This document shows positions 10,704 through 21,739 of a DNA stretch of 64,000 bases, in pieces. The notes below the pieces were generated by a model, which worked only from the letters and a program-made list of their open reading frames with translations, did not search any database and had not been told where the DNA came from. Both the position numbers and the translations under genes were made by a program. The stretch is taken from contig OY755242.1 in NCBI GenBank assembly GCA_963576725.1, positions 4,221,093-4,285,092 on the forward strand. The letters are read 5' to 3'. This stretch comes from Azorinus chamasolen (Eukaryota > Mollusca > Bivalvia > Cardiida > Solecurtidae). Positions within the stretch are counted from its first letter, which is position 1. Each line of letters starts with the position of its first letter.

Positions 10704-10958
10704 TTAACTCTTTACTCCCTGGACACACTTTTTAACGCTTTTGCAAATGTAGCAGACCCATGCAGGTCAGATGGCTCCTGTAGGAGCCGTCTGATCATGG
10801 TCTGCTGAGTTTGCTTATGGAATTTGATCTGTCTCTAGTTTCTTAAATGGCTACAATGTTCCACCTTCCATAGTTCACTATTTATTTAACTTAATTTTAT
10901 TCATGAATATTCAGTAGGTATTTAAATTTGGAATAAATATAGAACATGGAAAGGGTTG
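10704..10958 (+). mobile_element. A-family MITE, B-like short end
   Basis: TTAACTCTTTACTCCCTGGA start (B-like) but A long arm gttccaccttccatag to tagaacatggaaaggg. Core with tggctcctgtaggagccgtc. An A/B hybrid. Confidence 0.82.
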
Positions 10959-11069
10959 ACCATCTAAAGCCCTGTTATTGGATTTATTATGTAACACTGA
11001 ACTAGAATAAAATATGAAACAAAATGTAGATATACATGTATACATGTGTAAATTCATGATTACCATATA

Positions 11070-11277
11070 TACCTTAAGTATTCTGACACCGGTCTCCATT
11101 CTACATAGGTTTGTAAAGCTGAAAAAGTCAAATTTGGCACCATTTGGATAATTTTGAATTATAGACAGAATAAGTAGCAAGTAATGTAGATCCTGAGGGG
11201 CAGTTTGATCTGAGTACTGTGCACCTGCACTACTTGCATAAGTTTTCCAATACTTTGGGTAATTAGGGTATGACCGT
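11070..11277. mobile_element. G-family element
   Basis: Starts cttaagtattctgacaccgg, ends ccaatactttgggtaattag. Core degenerate (tagatcctgaggggcagttt). Confidence 0.6.
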
Positions 11278-11518
11278 ATGAAATACAACTGTACTAGTCT
11301 ATAAACAGGTTTTTATTGAAAAAATGAACTTGCACATGCAGATTTATGGTGCAAGAACTTGCCAATGGGCTTTCCACAATATATGTAATCATGTGAACTA
11401 CTTGTAACAAATATTGATAATATTGCAACACCTGTTCATATGGAAGATTGGCTTTCCGTACAGTTTTAACCAAGATCAGACTCATTATGCATTTTTCTGT
11501 GTAAATGCTGAACATTAA

Positions 11519-11696
11519 TTAACCTTTGAATGATTGAATGCTGAATTTTCAAAGTAGAATAATCCACCGGTGTTGAACTGTAGAGTCCATTCAGTAAGGG
11601 AAGGGTATAAGTTGTGAGAGGAGCTCTAATAAAACAACATTTCAAAGTGCAGACAATGATCAGCCTCAGGGTCTGCATTGACTGCAAATTATCTTT
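11519..11696 (+). mobile_element. C-family MITE, right-truncated
   Basis: ttgaatgctgaattttcaaa start; core lacks the centre (gcagacaatgatcagcctca then gggtctgcattg). Confidence 0.65.
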
Positions 11697-11790
11697 TTGC
11701 ACGCTAAGTAATTTTTTGTCTGCAACAATTGTCGTCTGCTTCAATTCTTAAAATAAACTTTTTCTCATTTCTTTGCAAAAATGTGATCAA

Positions 11791-11902
11791 GGTGACAAAC
11801 AGTTTGGATCCTGATGAGACGCCGCATTATGCGGCGTCTCATCTGGATCCAAACTGTTTGCATAAGTAATCACAGGTTCGCCGCTAGCGTGCAAAGAGTT
11901 AA
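11791..11902. mobile_element. H-family element with intact hairpin
   Basis: Near-perfect stem 11795-11862: aaacagtttggatcctgatg, gacgccgcattatgcggcgtc centre, ctcatctggatccaaactgt. Followed by ctagcgtgcaaagag and TTAA, suggesting H is also TTAA-associated. Confidence 0.82.
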
Positions 11903-11980
11903 TTATATAATGACACTTCACTCATCTTTCATGCATATGTTGATGTTAGAATCCCCATTCTGGGCTGTTGTAGACACACC

Positions 11981-12209
11981 CCTTTCCCTCATATAAACGC
12001 CTTTTCACGAATTTGCAAACAGGGTAGACCCAGATCAGACAGATGCTATAGGAGCGGTCTGATCAAGGTCTGCTCTGTTTGTTAATGAAATTATAGATTT
12101 GACTGTAGTTTCTGTTGAGCCAAAATGTCCAGTGCTCATATACCGTATTATAAAAAGTAATTAATGAAGTCATCATTTCTTACATGAATATTGAACAATG
12201 AAAGGGCTA
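11981..12209 (+). mobile_element. A/B hybrid MITE
   Basis: A short arm (ccctttccctcatataaacg) joined through a common core to a B-type long arm (gatttgactgtagtttctg to tttcttacatgaatattg). Confidence 0.78.
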
Positions 12210-12425
12210 TTATGGTTGCATAAACTTTATCATGCTTATCAATTTGTTGTCAGTAAAATGTGTTGTCTGAGTTCATCTTAATCTTTTGAATTCATTTGCC
12301 ATTATAAGAAAATTAATCTAATCAATATTTATAAACTCACTATTTCCTAGAATGCAAATGTTCATTTTAACATTTTCAATGTGGGAAACATGTCTCTAAT
12401 ATAATATCCTTTGCATAAACAGTGT
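12210..12425. other. intron without recognised feature
   Basis: AT-rich; nothing beyond a possible MITE edge near 12410 (gcataaacagtg) into which the next element is inserted. Confidence 0.4.
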
Positions 12426-12426
12426 A

Positions 12427-12589
12427 CAGTGAAACCCGGCTAATGCGACCACTTAATAAACAGCCACTGATGTCGTCTAAAGCAGGTGGTTGCTTAATGC
12501 ATAACTTTCGTCCTGCATTAAGCTACCCCCTGCCTCTGCCACCCAGAATTATGCCCCGTTTTGGTGGTCGCATTAGCAGGGTTTTACTG
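12427..12589. mobile_element. F-family element lacking its hairpin centre
   Basis: CAGTGAAACCCGGCTAATGC start and gcattagcagggttttactg end, TA both sides. Compared with 15489-15693 it goes from gcttaatgc straight to ataactttcgtcctgcatta; about 41 bp of palindrome is gone. It sits inside a C-type core (aaacagtg | ggacttctataggagcc). Confidence 0.85.
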
Positions 12590-12861
12590 TATAGGACTTC
12601 TATAGGAGCCATCTCATCAGGGTCTGCACTGTTTGTCATTATACATGTACACTTTTCTTTTTTTTTAGAAAAAGAAGATTCCAGCAGTGTGCACAGTATT
12701 AGATTGTAGATTGTCGAGTTTATATTTTGGAATGGTCATGTTGAGAATTCAGTGTTGAAAGGGGTGTATAAGTAAAGGGCTAAATCAAGACAAGAGTTTG
12801 AGTGTTATAAGCAGGTAGAAATCAGATACTAGGTAGAAATCAGATACTACATTACTTGGCA

Positions 12862-13075
12862 TGTCATCTTGTAGTTGCAAAAATTGTACAGCCCCAGATC
12901 AGCTAGAGCTGAACAAATTCTGATCAGAACTTATTTAAATGCACAGTTTGATATTTCAAAATGCTAGAAGTAAATCTGATCCTCTACGTACTGCTGAATC
13001 ATGGATGCTTAGACCTTTAATTAATAATGGACTATCCCACTTTGAAGATTCAGCATTTAAAGGCTTGAAATGTTT
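12862..13075 (-). mobile_element. C-family MITE, heavily decayed
   Basis: cagccccagatcagctagag core scrap and ggactatcccactttgaaga then ttcagcatttaaagg tail. Confidence 0.5.
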
Positions 13076-13214
13076 CACATTCTTGAACATCAAAGAAGAT
13101 ACTCCATGTAAAATAGGTCAATTCATCATTAATTGTGCAGAAAGGTCTTGATTTGTGTTAACATATATACATGTAATTGTTCAATTTTTTGTGGTTTTAC
13201 GGATGTCAGTGGCC

Positions 13215-13471
13215 TTAACCATTTCCATTCATATAACTATTTTTTTTTTTTTCATCATAGAAATTAATTAGATTAATTAATTGCTATATTAGAAAATGGG
13301 CACGGGAAGTTTGAGTGGCCATGGCACAAACTGTAGAACCAATCATCTATATGATGTCATAAGCAGAAAGAGCAGATCCCAATCAGATGGCTCCTAATTA
13401 GGAGCCGTCTGATCTGGGTCGACTCTGTGTGCAAAGACGTAGAATGGCATATTTATGGAGTGCAGGTTTAA
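13215..13471 (-). mobile_element. B-family MITE, complete
   Basis: TTAA ends; core gatggctcctaattaggagc then cgtctgatctgggtcgactc. A (T)14 run sits in the long arm. Confidence 0.82.
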
Positions 13472-13750
13472 TAGAAAAATAAAAAGGCAAAATAGAATAT
13501 CCAAGACCTGTGTAATAGACGACCTGCATGTACATTGAAATGAGTACATCTGGTATATATAATTGATTTTTATTATAGAATTGGTGCATGTCGGACGCGT
13601 GTATCTGTTGTTTTTTACATTGTAATCAAATTTTCTCATCTTTTCAATACAAACAGCTCTTTCCTCACCATGCTTCTAATAATAGCACTAAGCTAGTTTC
13701 AAGTCACATGGATTTTCTGAAATAATTTTGTTACAAATATATCTGCATAT

Positions 13751-13827
13751 TAACCTTTTACTCCATAAATACACTTTTCTATGCCTTTGAAAACAGAATA
13801 GACCCAGATCTGATGACTCCTACAAGG
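13751..13827 (+). mobile_element. B-family MITE, short arm and half core
   Basis: taaccttttactccataaat, then aaaacagaatagacccagat and gatgactcctacaagg, where the match ends. Confidence 0.55.
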
Positions 13828-13868
13828 TAAAACAAGACCACAATTTGAGTGATAATCAGATTCAGAGC

Positions 13869-13967
13869 TGGGTACTACTTAGATGCGATATCGTAGCTGT
13901 AAGACTGATAATGACTAGCGTCCAGTTTAGGAATAGAGCTACGTTATCGTATCTAGGTACTACTTGG
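13869..13967. repeat. imperfect inverted repeat, arms ~30 bp
   Basis: Left gggtactacttagatgcgat then atcgtagct; right agctacgttatcgtatctag then gtactac. The loop is about 37 bp. Unrelated to the MITE cores. Confidence 0.65.
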
Positions 13968-14039
13968 AACTCTTCTGGATCCAGATTCAGTCATACTACT
14001 TTGATCATGGCAACAGTAACTCTCTATATATGTTATTTG

Positions 14040-14404
14040 AAACATTGTGATCCTAGATCAGAGGGCTCCTGAAGAGACTTCTGATTAAGATGATGGTTTA
14101 ACACCACTCAAAATGCTTGAGCAAAATTTATTCTCTAACATTGAATGCTGACTCCATTTATACAGGAGTCGTCTAATCAAAATCTTATGTGTAAAAAAAA
14201 AGTTGCTTATGTAATTTAATCTATTACATTGTGCATGCATGGCCATAAAACAAATTGTGATCATGTATCATTACCCGGTATAAAGATTAATCTGATTAAT
14301 ATTTATACAGTCATTATTTCTTATATGAATATCAATATTCATAGCCATTATTTCATGGAAAAAAGGATTATTATTATTCCACTTTAAAAAATTCAGTTTC
14401 TAAA
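14040..14404. other. intron of overlapping MITE scraps
   Basis: Pieces of C core (gatcctagatcagagggctc), a half core (ggagtcgtctaatcaaaatc) and a B long arm (cattatttcttatatgaata), too decayed to delimit. Confidence 0.45.
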
Positions 14405-14639
14405 GGGCCATGCAAGAAATAATGACTAAATGTGAATACTATTTAGCAGCATTTTTATAATAGCCAAATAATGAACACAGAAATATTTGGCTGTTGCGCA
14501 AACTGTAGAACCAGATCTATATTATTCCATAAACAAACAGAGCAGACCCTGATCAGACGGTTTCTACAGTTGCCGTCTGATCTGAGTCTGCTGTGTTTGC
14601 AAAGGTGTGAAAAAGTGTTTATATGAGGGAAAGGGCTAA
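14405..14639 (-). mobile_element. A/B hybrid MITE
   Basis: B-type long arm gcaagaaataatgactaaat, core gacggtttctacagttgccgtc, A-type short arm gtgtgaaaaagtgtttatatg and gagggaaaggg. Confidence 0.78.
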
Positions 14640-14698
14640 GTGTGCTGTGTTCTTGAACATCAAAGAGGATACAACATGTTATATAGGTCAATACATCC

Positions 14699-14890
14699 TT
14701 AACCCTTTCCCTCATAGGAACCATTTTTCACACATCTGCAAAGTTTACACAGAGTTGACCCAGATCAGACGGCTCGACAGTGCAGACCCTGATCAGGAAC
14801 CCTTTTGAATGACAAGTCAAACAGCTGTGCAGACCCTGAATAGAGAGGTCCTGTAGGAGCCATCTGATCTTGGTCTACACTATAACTTTG
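14699..14890 (+). mobile_element. rearranged A and C MITE pieces
   Basis: TTAA and an A short arm (ccctttccctcataggaacc), core broken at agacggctcgacag, then C-type core gcagaccctgatcagg twice, last with gtcctgtaggagccatctga. Confidence 0.6.
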
Positions 14891-15200
14891 CTGATGACAG
14901 TACACTCATTTCCCATGTTTGTAACCCGAATGCTGTGTTTGTTACATGTTACAGACCTGAATATTAGAAGTACTGTTTGAGATGGCAACACATTTCCATA
15001 TTTAATATTTTTAATGCAAGAGTTGAATGAACTGATTATGATATTCCTAATGGGCAGAAACTTTCACCTGAGTATTCATTAAGTACATACATGTAGACCT
15101 TTTGTTGTTTAAGGATTTGAGTGAACCTTAAAAAGCATAGATTGACAGATTGAGCTGACTTGACCTTGTTAAAAATACTATAACTGTAAAGTTATTAGAC
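14891..15200. other. intron without recognised feature
   Basis: Unique-looking AT-rich sequence. Confidence 0.4.
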
Positions 15201-15214
15201 CTGTATATTTCTTA

Positions 15215-15295
15215 AAGCAAACAAAGTAGACCCTGATCAGACAACTCCTACATATGAGCTGTTTGATCTGAGTCTATTCTGTTTGCAAAGATGTT
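15215..15295 (-). mobile_element. A/B core fragment
   Basis: gcaaacaaagtagaccctga, centre acaactcctacatatgagct, right arm gatctgagtctattctgttt. Confidence 0.6.
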
Positions 15296-15304
15296 AAATA
15301 AATC

Positions 15305-15768
15305 TTCTTTTATCTGTTTCCTTCATGCAAACACTTTTTCATGCCTTTTCAAACAGAGTAGACCTAGATCAGAGAGCTCCTGTAGGAGCCATCTGACAAG
15401 GATCTGCTCTAGGTTTACTTATGAAATACTAGTAGATCTGACTCTACAATTTCTTCCAATATTTCTTCCAATATCAAACATTCATATACAGTGAAACACC
15501 GCTAATGCGACCACTTAATAAACAGCCACTGATATCGTCTAAAGCAGGTGGTTGCTTAATGCAGGACGAAAGTTATGCAGAAAGCTCCTATAGGAGCTTT
15601 CTGCATAACTTTTGTCCTGCATTAAGCTACCACCTGCCTCAGCCCCCCAGAATTGTGCCACTTTTTGGTGGTCGCATTAGTGGGGTTTTACTGTATATAC
15701 ATTATCCATTATAAAATTCAGCTAGTAAATATACATGTCATTATTTCTTACATGAATATTCAATACAG
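15305..15768 (+). mobile_element. A/B hybrid MITE interrupted by an F element
   Basis: Left part 15305-15488 (core gagctcctgtaggagccatc); right part 15696-15768 resumes ccattataaaattcagctag to tttcttacatgaatattc. The F element sits at a TA. Confidence 0.78.
15489..15693. mobile_element. F-family element, reference copy, nested
   Basis: 205 bp, TA-flanked. CAGTGAAACACCGCTAATGC start; hairpin gcaggtggttgcttaatgca ... gcagaaagctcctataggag ... ctgcattaagctaccacctg; end gtggggttttactg. Confidence 0.9.
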
Positions 15769-16140
15769 GTTTTCCTCTTTAATTATGTTGGCATAAATCT
15801 TGTTTCTATTGCTACACTTGAAATGTGTTATCTCACCATATTCATATTAAGCCTGTAAATCTTTCTATCCTATGGCTGAACTTGTGATTCATATAAGATG
15901 CAGTGAAACTCGGCAGACCTCATCAGGATCCAAGTGTTTGGGCTGAAGCAGAAGTTACAGAATCTAATCTGAGTATATTGTACCATAAGCAAATATAGCA
16001 GACCTTGATCAGATGGCTCTGGTGATGACTGATTTTGCAGTGAGAGTGCAAAGAAGTAACATTGTAACCATCTACATTGAGCATTCTTGATCTATATTTA
16101 CACATTTTTTATGGCAAGCTTTATTTGCAGGAAGGTGAAG
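15769..16140. other. intron with MITE scraps
   Basis: Around 15900 an F-start/H scrap (cagtgaaactcggcagacct, catcaggatccaagtgtttg); at 15968-16030 a B half core. Otherwise nothing. Confidence 0.4.
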
Positions 16141-16215
16141 AGTAAAATGTGATGCTCAAGAGCCTGACAGAGGCTGGCGGGCAGAAATGTCGAACAGTAA
16201 AACTTTGCCAACTCG

Positions 16216-16436
16216 TTAACCCTTTGAATGTTGAGTTTAATTGCGAAACGGTCCATCATTGTTTAATATGATACAGTCTATTCAGGATGAATGATATAAT
16301 TTGTGAGAGAATTTTGATTGACAAACAGTGTTGACCCTGATCAGAGGGTTCCTGTAGGAGGCTCCTGTAGGAGGCCTCTGATCTGGGTCAACACTGTTTG
16401 CAAATGCCAGTTCACTTGTGTCAAGCTTTCAAAGCA
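16216..16436 (+). mobile_element. C-family MITE with duplicated centre
   Basis: TTAA start, core gagggttcctgtaggaggct then cctgtaggaggcctctgatc: the central ctcctgtaggagg is duplicated. End caagctttcaaagc. Confidence 0.8.
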
Positions 16437-16743
16437 GGAGGAGTTGGTGTTTTGAAAAGTGATGAAATTGCTAATTTGCTTCTGACAGAAGGAGACATTG
16501 TTCAAAGCCAATTTCAGTTTTCAGATTCTGTTTGGGTTTGGCTTTTTTGTAATGAATCTTTGTATAATGGTCTCCAATTAATGCTGCCTGTAGCTGTATT
16601 TGCAAAAATATTAATTGTCTTCTTCTGTTCTTAAAAAAAGTTTTCTCCCTCTTAAACATTTTGATAACTGTTACTGATAATGTATCCAATAGTGATTGGA
16701 TTGTGTCTCATCAGGGTACGACCTGTTTGTTACATTTTATAAA

Positions 16744-16968
16744 TTAACCCATTTACTTTGATAGAAACAGTATTAGCTACATATTTGCAAACAGATTAGA
16801 TCCTGATCAGACAGTCTCCTCGAGGAGCTGTCTGATCAGGGTCTGCTTTGTTTGCTAATATAGAATAATATAGATCTGTTCTACAGTTTCTGCCATGCCA
16901 ATAATTTCTTTGTTTATATTGCAAATTATCTACAAAATGAATCTATTAATTAATATTCATTAAGTAAG
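16744..16968 (+). mobile_element. B-family MITE, end decayed
   Basis: TTAA start, strong core gacagtctcctcgaggagct then gtctgatcagggtctgcttt, long arm to aattaatattcattaag. Confidence 0.78.
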
Positions 16969-17055
16969 AACTTGTTAAGTGGAGGTGACACTTTGCCAGT
17001 GGGAGCTGCTTCACAAGTTTCATTCAATAGTTTTATCTTGGTTAGACTCATCTTA

Positions 17056-17210
17056 TTAACCCTAAATATTCGGACACACCAGTCTTTCTAAATCTCCTAG
17101 GCATTATAAAGCTAAATAATTTGATATGGTACCATTTGTTAACTTGAAATTAGACTAACAAAGTACCATATAGTGTAGAATCACATCAAAACAGTGTGCT
17201 CCGTAAAGAA
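17056..17210. mobile_element. G-family element, decayed
   Basis: TTAACCCTAAATATTCGGAC start with tggtaccatttgttaac body; core scrap agtgtagaatcacatcaaaa. Confidence 0.5.
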
Positions 17211-17254
17211 CAGTTTCATTTTAGGGTCTTCGCTATTATGTCAGTGACTAATAT

Positions 17255-17484
17255 ATAACCCTTTACTCCATGAATATTCTTGTGAGAAATAATGGCATTA
17301 TTGATATTTATGAGAATCGTGTTTATAATCGCACATGAACACAGAAATGTTTGGACATTGCAGGAACTACAGAATCATATCTATTTTATTTCATTAGCAA
17401 ACACTGAGCAGACTCTAAGTCTTAATCTGGGTCTTCTCTATTTGCAGAGGTGTAGAAAGGCGTATTTATGGAGTAAAAGGTTAA
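17255..17484 (-). mobile_element. B-family MITE, collapsed core
   Basis: Long arm ccctttactccatgaatatt; core goes gcagactctaagtcttaatc to tgggtcttctctatttgc without the centre; ends gtatttatggagtaaaaggttaa. Confidence 0.8.
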
Positions 17485-17706
17485 AAGTTATCAAAATGGC
17501 ACCAATATGAATAATTATATTAGCTTAAATTTACAATGCAAACCAATGAAATTAGGAAGACTGAATGACCAAATACTAAAATTACATTAATTAAGGTACA
17601 AGAGAGACCAGTGAACTAACGTGCATTTCATCATGTCTAATATTGCGACCAAGAAAATGGCATGAACATGAATGAATTCCCCCTTGAGCTGAAACAAGTC
17701 ATAGTG

Positions 17707-18291
17707 GTTAACCCTTTACTTCATGAAAAGGCCTAATTCACACCTTTGCAAAGAGAGTACAATGTAGACCCAGATCAGACAGCTGTATACATGTAGGAGC
17801 TGTCTGAACAGGATCTGCTCTGTTGCTTATGGAATTGTATACTGTAGATCTGATCTGGGGGCATATTGTGTTTGCCCTGTCTGTTTGTCCATTTGTCTGT
17901 TTGAGAACAACTTTAACATTGGTCATAACTTTTGAGCTGGTACAGATAGAGACTTGATATTTGGCATGCATAATGTATCTCATAAAGCCACACATTTTGA
18001 GGGGTGACATGTCAAGGTCAACCTTCAAGGTCATAGGTCAAATATATGGGTCAAATCATAGCCATAACTTTTGAACCAGTAGAGATGCAGACTTGATATT
18101 TGGTATGCATGTGTATCTCATGAAACTGCACAGTTTGAGGGGTGACATGTCAAGGTCATCCTTCAGGGTCAAAGGTCATATCGGGGACATTATAGTGTTT
18201 CACAAACACATCTTGTTAAAAAATCATCTTTTAAATATTAAATGATGTCATTTAAATTTTGTACATGAATATTCTACAGGGAAAGGGTTAA
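17707..18291 (+). mobile_element. B-type MITE interrupted by an L repeat
   Basis: Left: TTAA, ctttacttcatgaaaagg, core cagacagctgtatacatgta then ggagctgtctg. Right resumes at about 18218 (atgatgtcatttaaattttg, tacagggaaaggg, TTAA). Confidence 0.75.
17857..18217 (+). repeat. L-family dispersed repeat, nested
   Basis: Starts ggggcatattgtgtttgccc with gtctgtttgtcc; two internal units tttggcatgcataatgtatc / tttggtatgcatgtgtatct; ends cacaaacacatcttgtt. Host MITE halves on both sides fix its limits. Confidence 0.72.
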
Positions 18292-18560
18292 ACACTATGT
18301 CATACAATAAACATGTATTTATGTTTATTCAGAATGTTGTTGGTTTAGACATTGCTTGGCATATAGGCAATGTTCTTCAGTGACTGGAAGGATTATATTG
18401 TCAGACTAGCTGTACTATAAATCATGGCAATGTGGCATCAGTTGTTACATGTATGTGCTCAGATCGGTATTCTGTTTTCATTGGTTTGAAAATCACAGTA
18501 CATAATAAGTGTACACTACAGGAAACTTCCTAAAGTGAACAGTTTTTATGAATAAACATA
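18292..18560. other. intron without recognised feature
   Basis: No repeat core or exon is seen. Confidence 0.4.
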
Positions 18561-18576
18561 CATATCTTTAACCCAT

Positions 18577-19074
18577 TTAACCATTTACTCCATAAATGTG
18601 TCTTTCTACGAATTTGCAAACAGTAGACCCAGATCAGAAGGCTCCTGTAGGAGCAGGTCTGGGTCTGCTCTGTTTGCTTATGATATAATATAGATATGAT
18701 TCTACAGCTTTTGCCATGGCCAAGAATTTCTGTGTCAATTAATGTGTTATTACAACAAATTAATTTAATTATCCCTTTCCTAGTGAGGTCTATGTTTATT
18801 AAAAAATTCATTACTTACTGAATATTCATGGACAAATTAGTGATAATAAAATATGGAAGGTGGAACATTGTAAACATTTTAGAAAGTATAGAAACAGATC
18901 TATTAAATTCCATTAGCAAACAAAGCAGACCCTGATCAGATAGTTCCTATAGGAGCCGTCTGATCTGGGTCTACTCTGTTTGCGGATTCGTGAAAACACG
19001 TTTATATGAGGGAAAGGGTTAATATGCATGATGTCATTATTTCTTACATGAATATTCATGGAGGGAAGGGTTAA
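18577..19074 (+). mobile_element. B-family MITE hosting an A element
   Basis: Left part to 18768 (short arm, core ggctcctgtaggagcaggtc); right part from 19023 (tatgcatgatgtcattattt) to TTAA 19071-19074. The insertion is at the internal TTAA of the long arm (consensus ctaattaatattcatgatg). Confidence 0.82.
18769..19022 (-). mobile_element. A-family MITE nested at a TTAA
   Basis: Complete: TTAT/TTAA flanks, ccctttcctagtgaggtcta start, core gatagttcctataggagccgtc, end acgtttatatgagggaaagggttaa. Confidence 0.85.
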
Positions 19075-19727
19075 CCCTTCTCCTATTGAACATGATTTAC
19101 ATGTACATGTATGAATGAATTGATCTCTGCATGTCAATATTCACTTTTTATAAGGAAAAATATTCCAAGAGAATTTTTAGCTTAGATTAAAACTTCAGGA
19201 TCAGTTCTGTATAAATTCATAAGCAACAGAGCAGACCCAGATCAGATGTCTCCTGTACTTTTTCGTATCTTTGCAAACAAAGTAGACCCGATGTAGATAC
19301 TCTGTTTACAAAATAAAATTAATATGCTAAAAAGAAAGGGTTAACTTCATGAATATGTAAGAAAAAATGAAATGACATCGCAAATATTATTTAGCTGTCT
19401 TTTTATTGTGTCACCTGCTGAGAGGCAGTGTGTCACATAGGGATCGCTTTTCCGTTGTCTGTCTGTCTGTCTGTCACACTTTCTTTCTATTTTATTCTAA
19501 CACTTCTCCCAGAAGGTGACATGTGTGTTCCTTTGAACACTCTTGTAATGACATATGAACACAGAAATATTTGGTCACAAGACACTGAAATTATATAATT
19601 AGATATAATTCCATAAGCAGACAGTATAGGCACACCCTGATCAGATGGCACCTACAGGAGCTGTCTGATCTGGGTCTACTCTGTTTGCAAAGATGTTAAA
19701 AGGTTCATTTATGGAGTAAAGGGTTAA
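19071..19727 (-). mobile_element. two B-type MITEs in tandem sharing TTAA
   Basis: First copy 19071-19344 is decayed, with two half cores. Second copy 19341-19727 has the long arm atgaatatgtaagaaaaaat and core gatggcacctacaggagctgtc, and carries a ~140-bp insert at 19409-19548 (starts tcacctgctgagaggcagtg, ends gtgtgttcctttgaacact). Confidence 0.7.
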
Positions 19728-19840
19728 AGCAGGTGGTTGCATTATGTGGGACAAAAGTAATGCAGAAAGTTCATGCAGGAGTTGTAGGAGCTTTTAAGAC
19801 TGCATGACTGCATTAAGCTTAAGTCTACCTGCATTAGGAG
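19727..19840. mobile_element. F-family hairpin, diverged, ends missing
   Basis: aagcaggtggttgcattatg, gcagaaagttcatgcaggag centre, gcattaagcttaagtctacc. Confidence 0.6.
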
Positions 19841-19899
19841 CCAAAATTAGATACAGATTAGATCAGATTAGATCCTGAATGCCAAAAAGTTACAGAATT

Positions 19900-20135
19900 T
19901 CAATTTAAAGATGAGTTCACTCTTTTGTAAATGACTCTTTGAACTCAGATTGTTCTAGGCAGACTGGTCTGTTATGATTACAATGTTCAGTAGAATGACA
20001 GTCAATTCAGTATTTAAGGTATTCACAAACAGTGCCGACCCTGATCTGTGTGCTGACCTGCAGAAGCCCAGTGATCTGGGTCTACACAGTTTGCAGATAA
20101 CAGTTAACTTGTTTCAGTCAGGAAAGCATTGGGTG
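19900..20135 (+). mobile_element. C-family MITE, decayed
   Basis: Core agtgccgaccctgatctgtg with gctgacctgcagaagcccag centre and gatctgggtctacacagttt. Confidence 0.55.
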
Positions 20136-20375
20136 TAATACGGGTATACCAAGCCAAGTTACCTGTGAAAAGAAATCAAGGGTATTTATTTATACTAATG
20201 AACCACATTCCACCTCATCACTGTGATCAGAGTGACTCACGATGTCCATCAAAGAAGCATTCCAACTGTAAGAGCTAATTTGTCAGAAAAAATATATAGC
20301 TTGGTATATTTTATAGTTATATTATATGTACTGCCTATCAGTGCCTGGTTAATGTATCATATTTATTATCTCTAG

Positions 20376-20652
20376 ATAACCCTTTACTCCTTGAATATTT
20401 ATGTAAGAAAGTATTAAAGACATCATGAATATCATTTTATTTTAGATTAATTTGTTATAATAGCATGTGGATGTATGAATTTTTGGTCAGTTAGGCAAAA
20501 ACTGTAGAATCATATCTATATTATATAACAATGCAAGTAAACAGGGTATACCCAGATCAGACAGCTCCTATAGGAGCTGTCTGATCTAGGTCTACTCTTT
20601 TTTGCAGTGGAGTAAAAAGGTGTATTTATGGAGTAATTTAAGGTTGAATAAA
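20376..20652 (-). mobile_element. B-family MITE with strong core
   Basis: Long arm aaccctttactccttgaata; core cagacagctcctataggagctg then tctgatctaggtctactc; end gtatttatggagtaatttaa. Confidence 0.8.
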
Positions 20653-20672
20653 AGGATGGGGGTACATAATGT

Positions 20673-20906
20673 TTAACCCTTCCCTCCATGATGATAATAC
20701 GCCTTTCTACGCCTCTGTAATAACCACTTCTTGAAACCATTGTGATAAATAGAGCATTTGCTCCTATAGGAGCAAATGCTCTATTTATCACTATGGTTTC
20801 AAACTACAAAATTCTGAAATTTTACTTTTCTCAAGTAAATGCTCCTTTTGGGTAGATTAATTCAAAGAGGTTGGGTCTAAAAATAACCTATGGAGGAATG
20901 GGTTAA
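20673..20906 (-). mobile_element. E-family MITE, complete
   Basis: TTAA ends. 68-bp core hairpin 20733-20800 (gaaaccattgtgataaatag, centre gcatttgctcctataggagc) with one mismatch. The short arm catgatgataatacgccttt resembles the B short arm. Confidence 0.9.
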
Positions 20907-20993
20907 AAAAGGCCAATGCATTTTGGACACTGGTGATGTCGCATTCTTGTTAATTATTACATGTATGCAGACTGTGTATTTCATGTACCTTTA

Positions 20994-21208
20994 AATTACC
21001 CAAAGTATTCTAACACCCAACCACAATGGCTTGTAAAGTAGCATTAGGAATTGCCATCATTTTGATAACTTCAAAATTTTGACAGACATATAGTAGCACA
21101 TTGTGTAGCTCGATCCTGATCAAACATATCCTTCTTAGGAGCTGTTTGATCTAGGTCTGCGCTATTTGCCTAAATTTGTCCGTCAGAATACTTAGAGTAA
21201 CTAGGGTA
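20994..21208. mobile_element. G-family element
   Basis: ttacccaaagtattctaaca start; core gtagctcgatcctgatcaaa, centre catatccttcttaggagctg, right arm tttgatctaggtctgcgcta; end gtcagaatacttagag then aactagggta. Confidence 0.72.
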
Positions 21209-21306
21209 CTGTAAATCTCTTTAAAGTGGTGCTCAAAAGTCTAATAGTCATCTTGTCGTGCTCAGAAAGTCTAATTTTGGATCATAAAATGAGATAGGTG
21301 GTAGCT

Positions 21307-21499
21307 TTAAAACCCATTCCTCCACAGGCTTTTTATAGACCCCACCTCTTTGAATAAATCTACTGAAAAGCAACATTTACTAGAGAAAAGGTAAAAGTTA
21401 GAATGTGTAGTTTTGAAACCATTGTGATAAATAAATCATGGTTTCGAAAAGTGACTTTACAAAGGTGTAGAAAGGCGTATTTATGGAGTAAAAGGTTAA
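21307..21499 (+). mobile_element. E-family MITE with deleted hairpin
   Basis: Both ends present (TTAA; cctccacaggctttttatag; gtatttatggagtaaaagg). The core is reduced to gaaaccattgtgataaataa then atcatggtttcg. Confidence 0.82.
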
Positions 21500-21553
21500 C
21501 CTATTTGGTCCTTAGTCCATGACCTGGTGCTATCCACTACTTTCACTCTCATT

Positions 21554-21625
21554 TGCAAACAGCTTGGATCCAGATGAGAGGCTGAGTAAGTTGTTCAGTC
21601 TCATCAAGATCCAGGCTGTTTGCCA
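21554..21625. mobile_element. H-family core
   Basis: gcaaacagcttggatccaga then tgagaggctgagtaag; right arm gtctcatcaagatccaggct then gtttgcc. Confidence 0.65.
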
Positions 21626-21739
21626 ACTGGTCAATAGTGTCTCACAAGCTTGTATCATGGCACTAATGTTCAATAATGTTTTCTTAAAAATCTTCATTGA
21701 ATTGCAAGTTATAAGCCATACTGAACATATTCAAATATA

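Noticed and set aside
10911..11288. 125-codon minus-strand frame
   Set aside because: Runs through the end of an A element and a G element; composition is typical intron AT-rich sequence.
20733..20800. Rho-independent terminator or bacterial palindrome
   Set aside because: The context is a eukaryotic intron; it is the E-family MITE core repeated at several sites.
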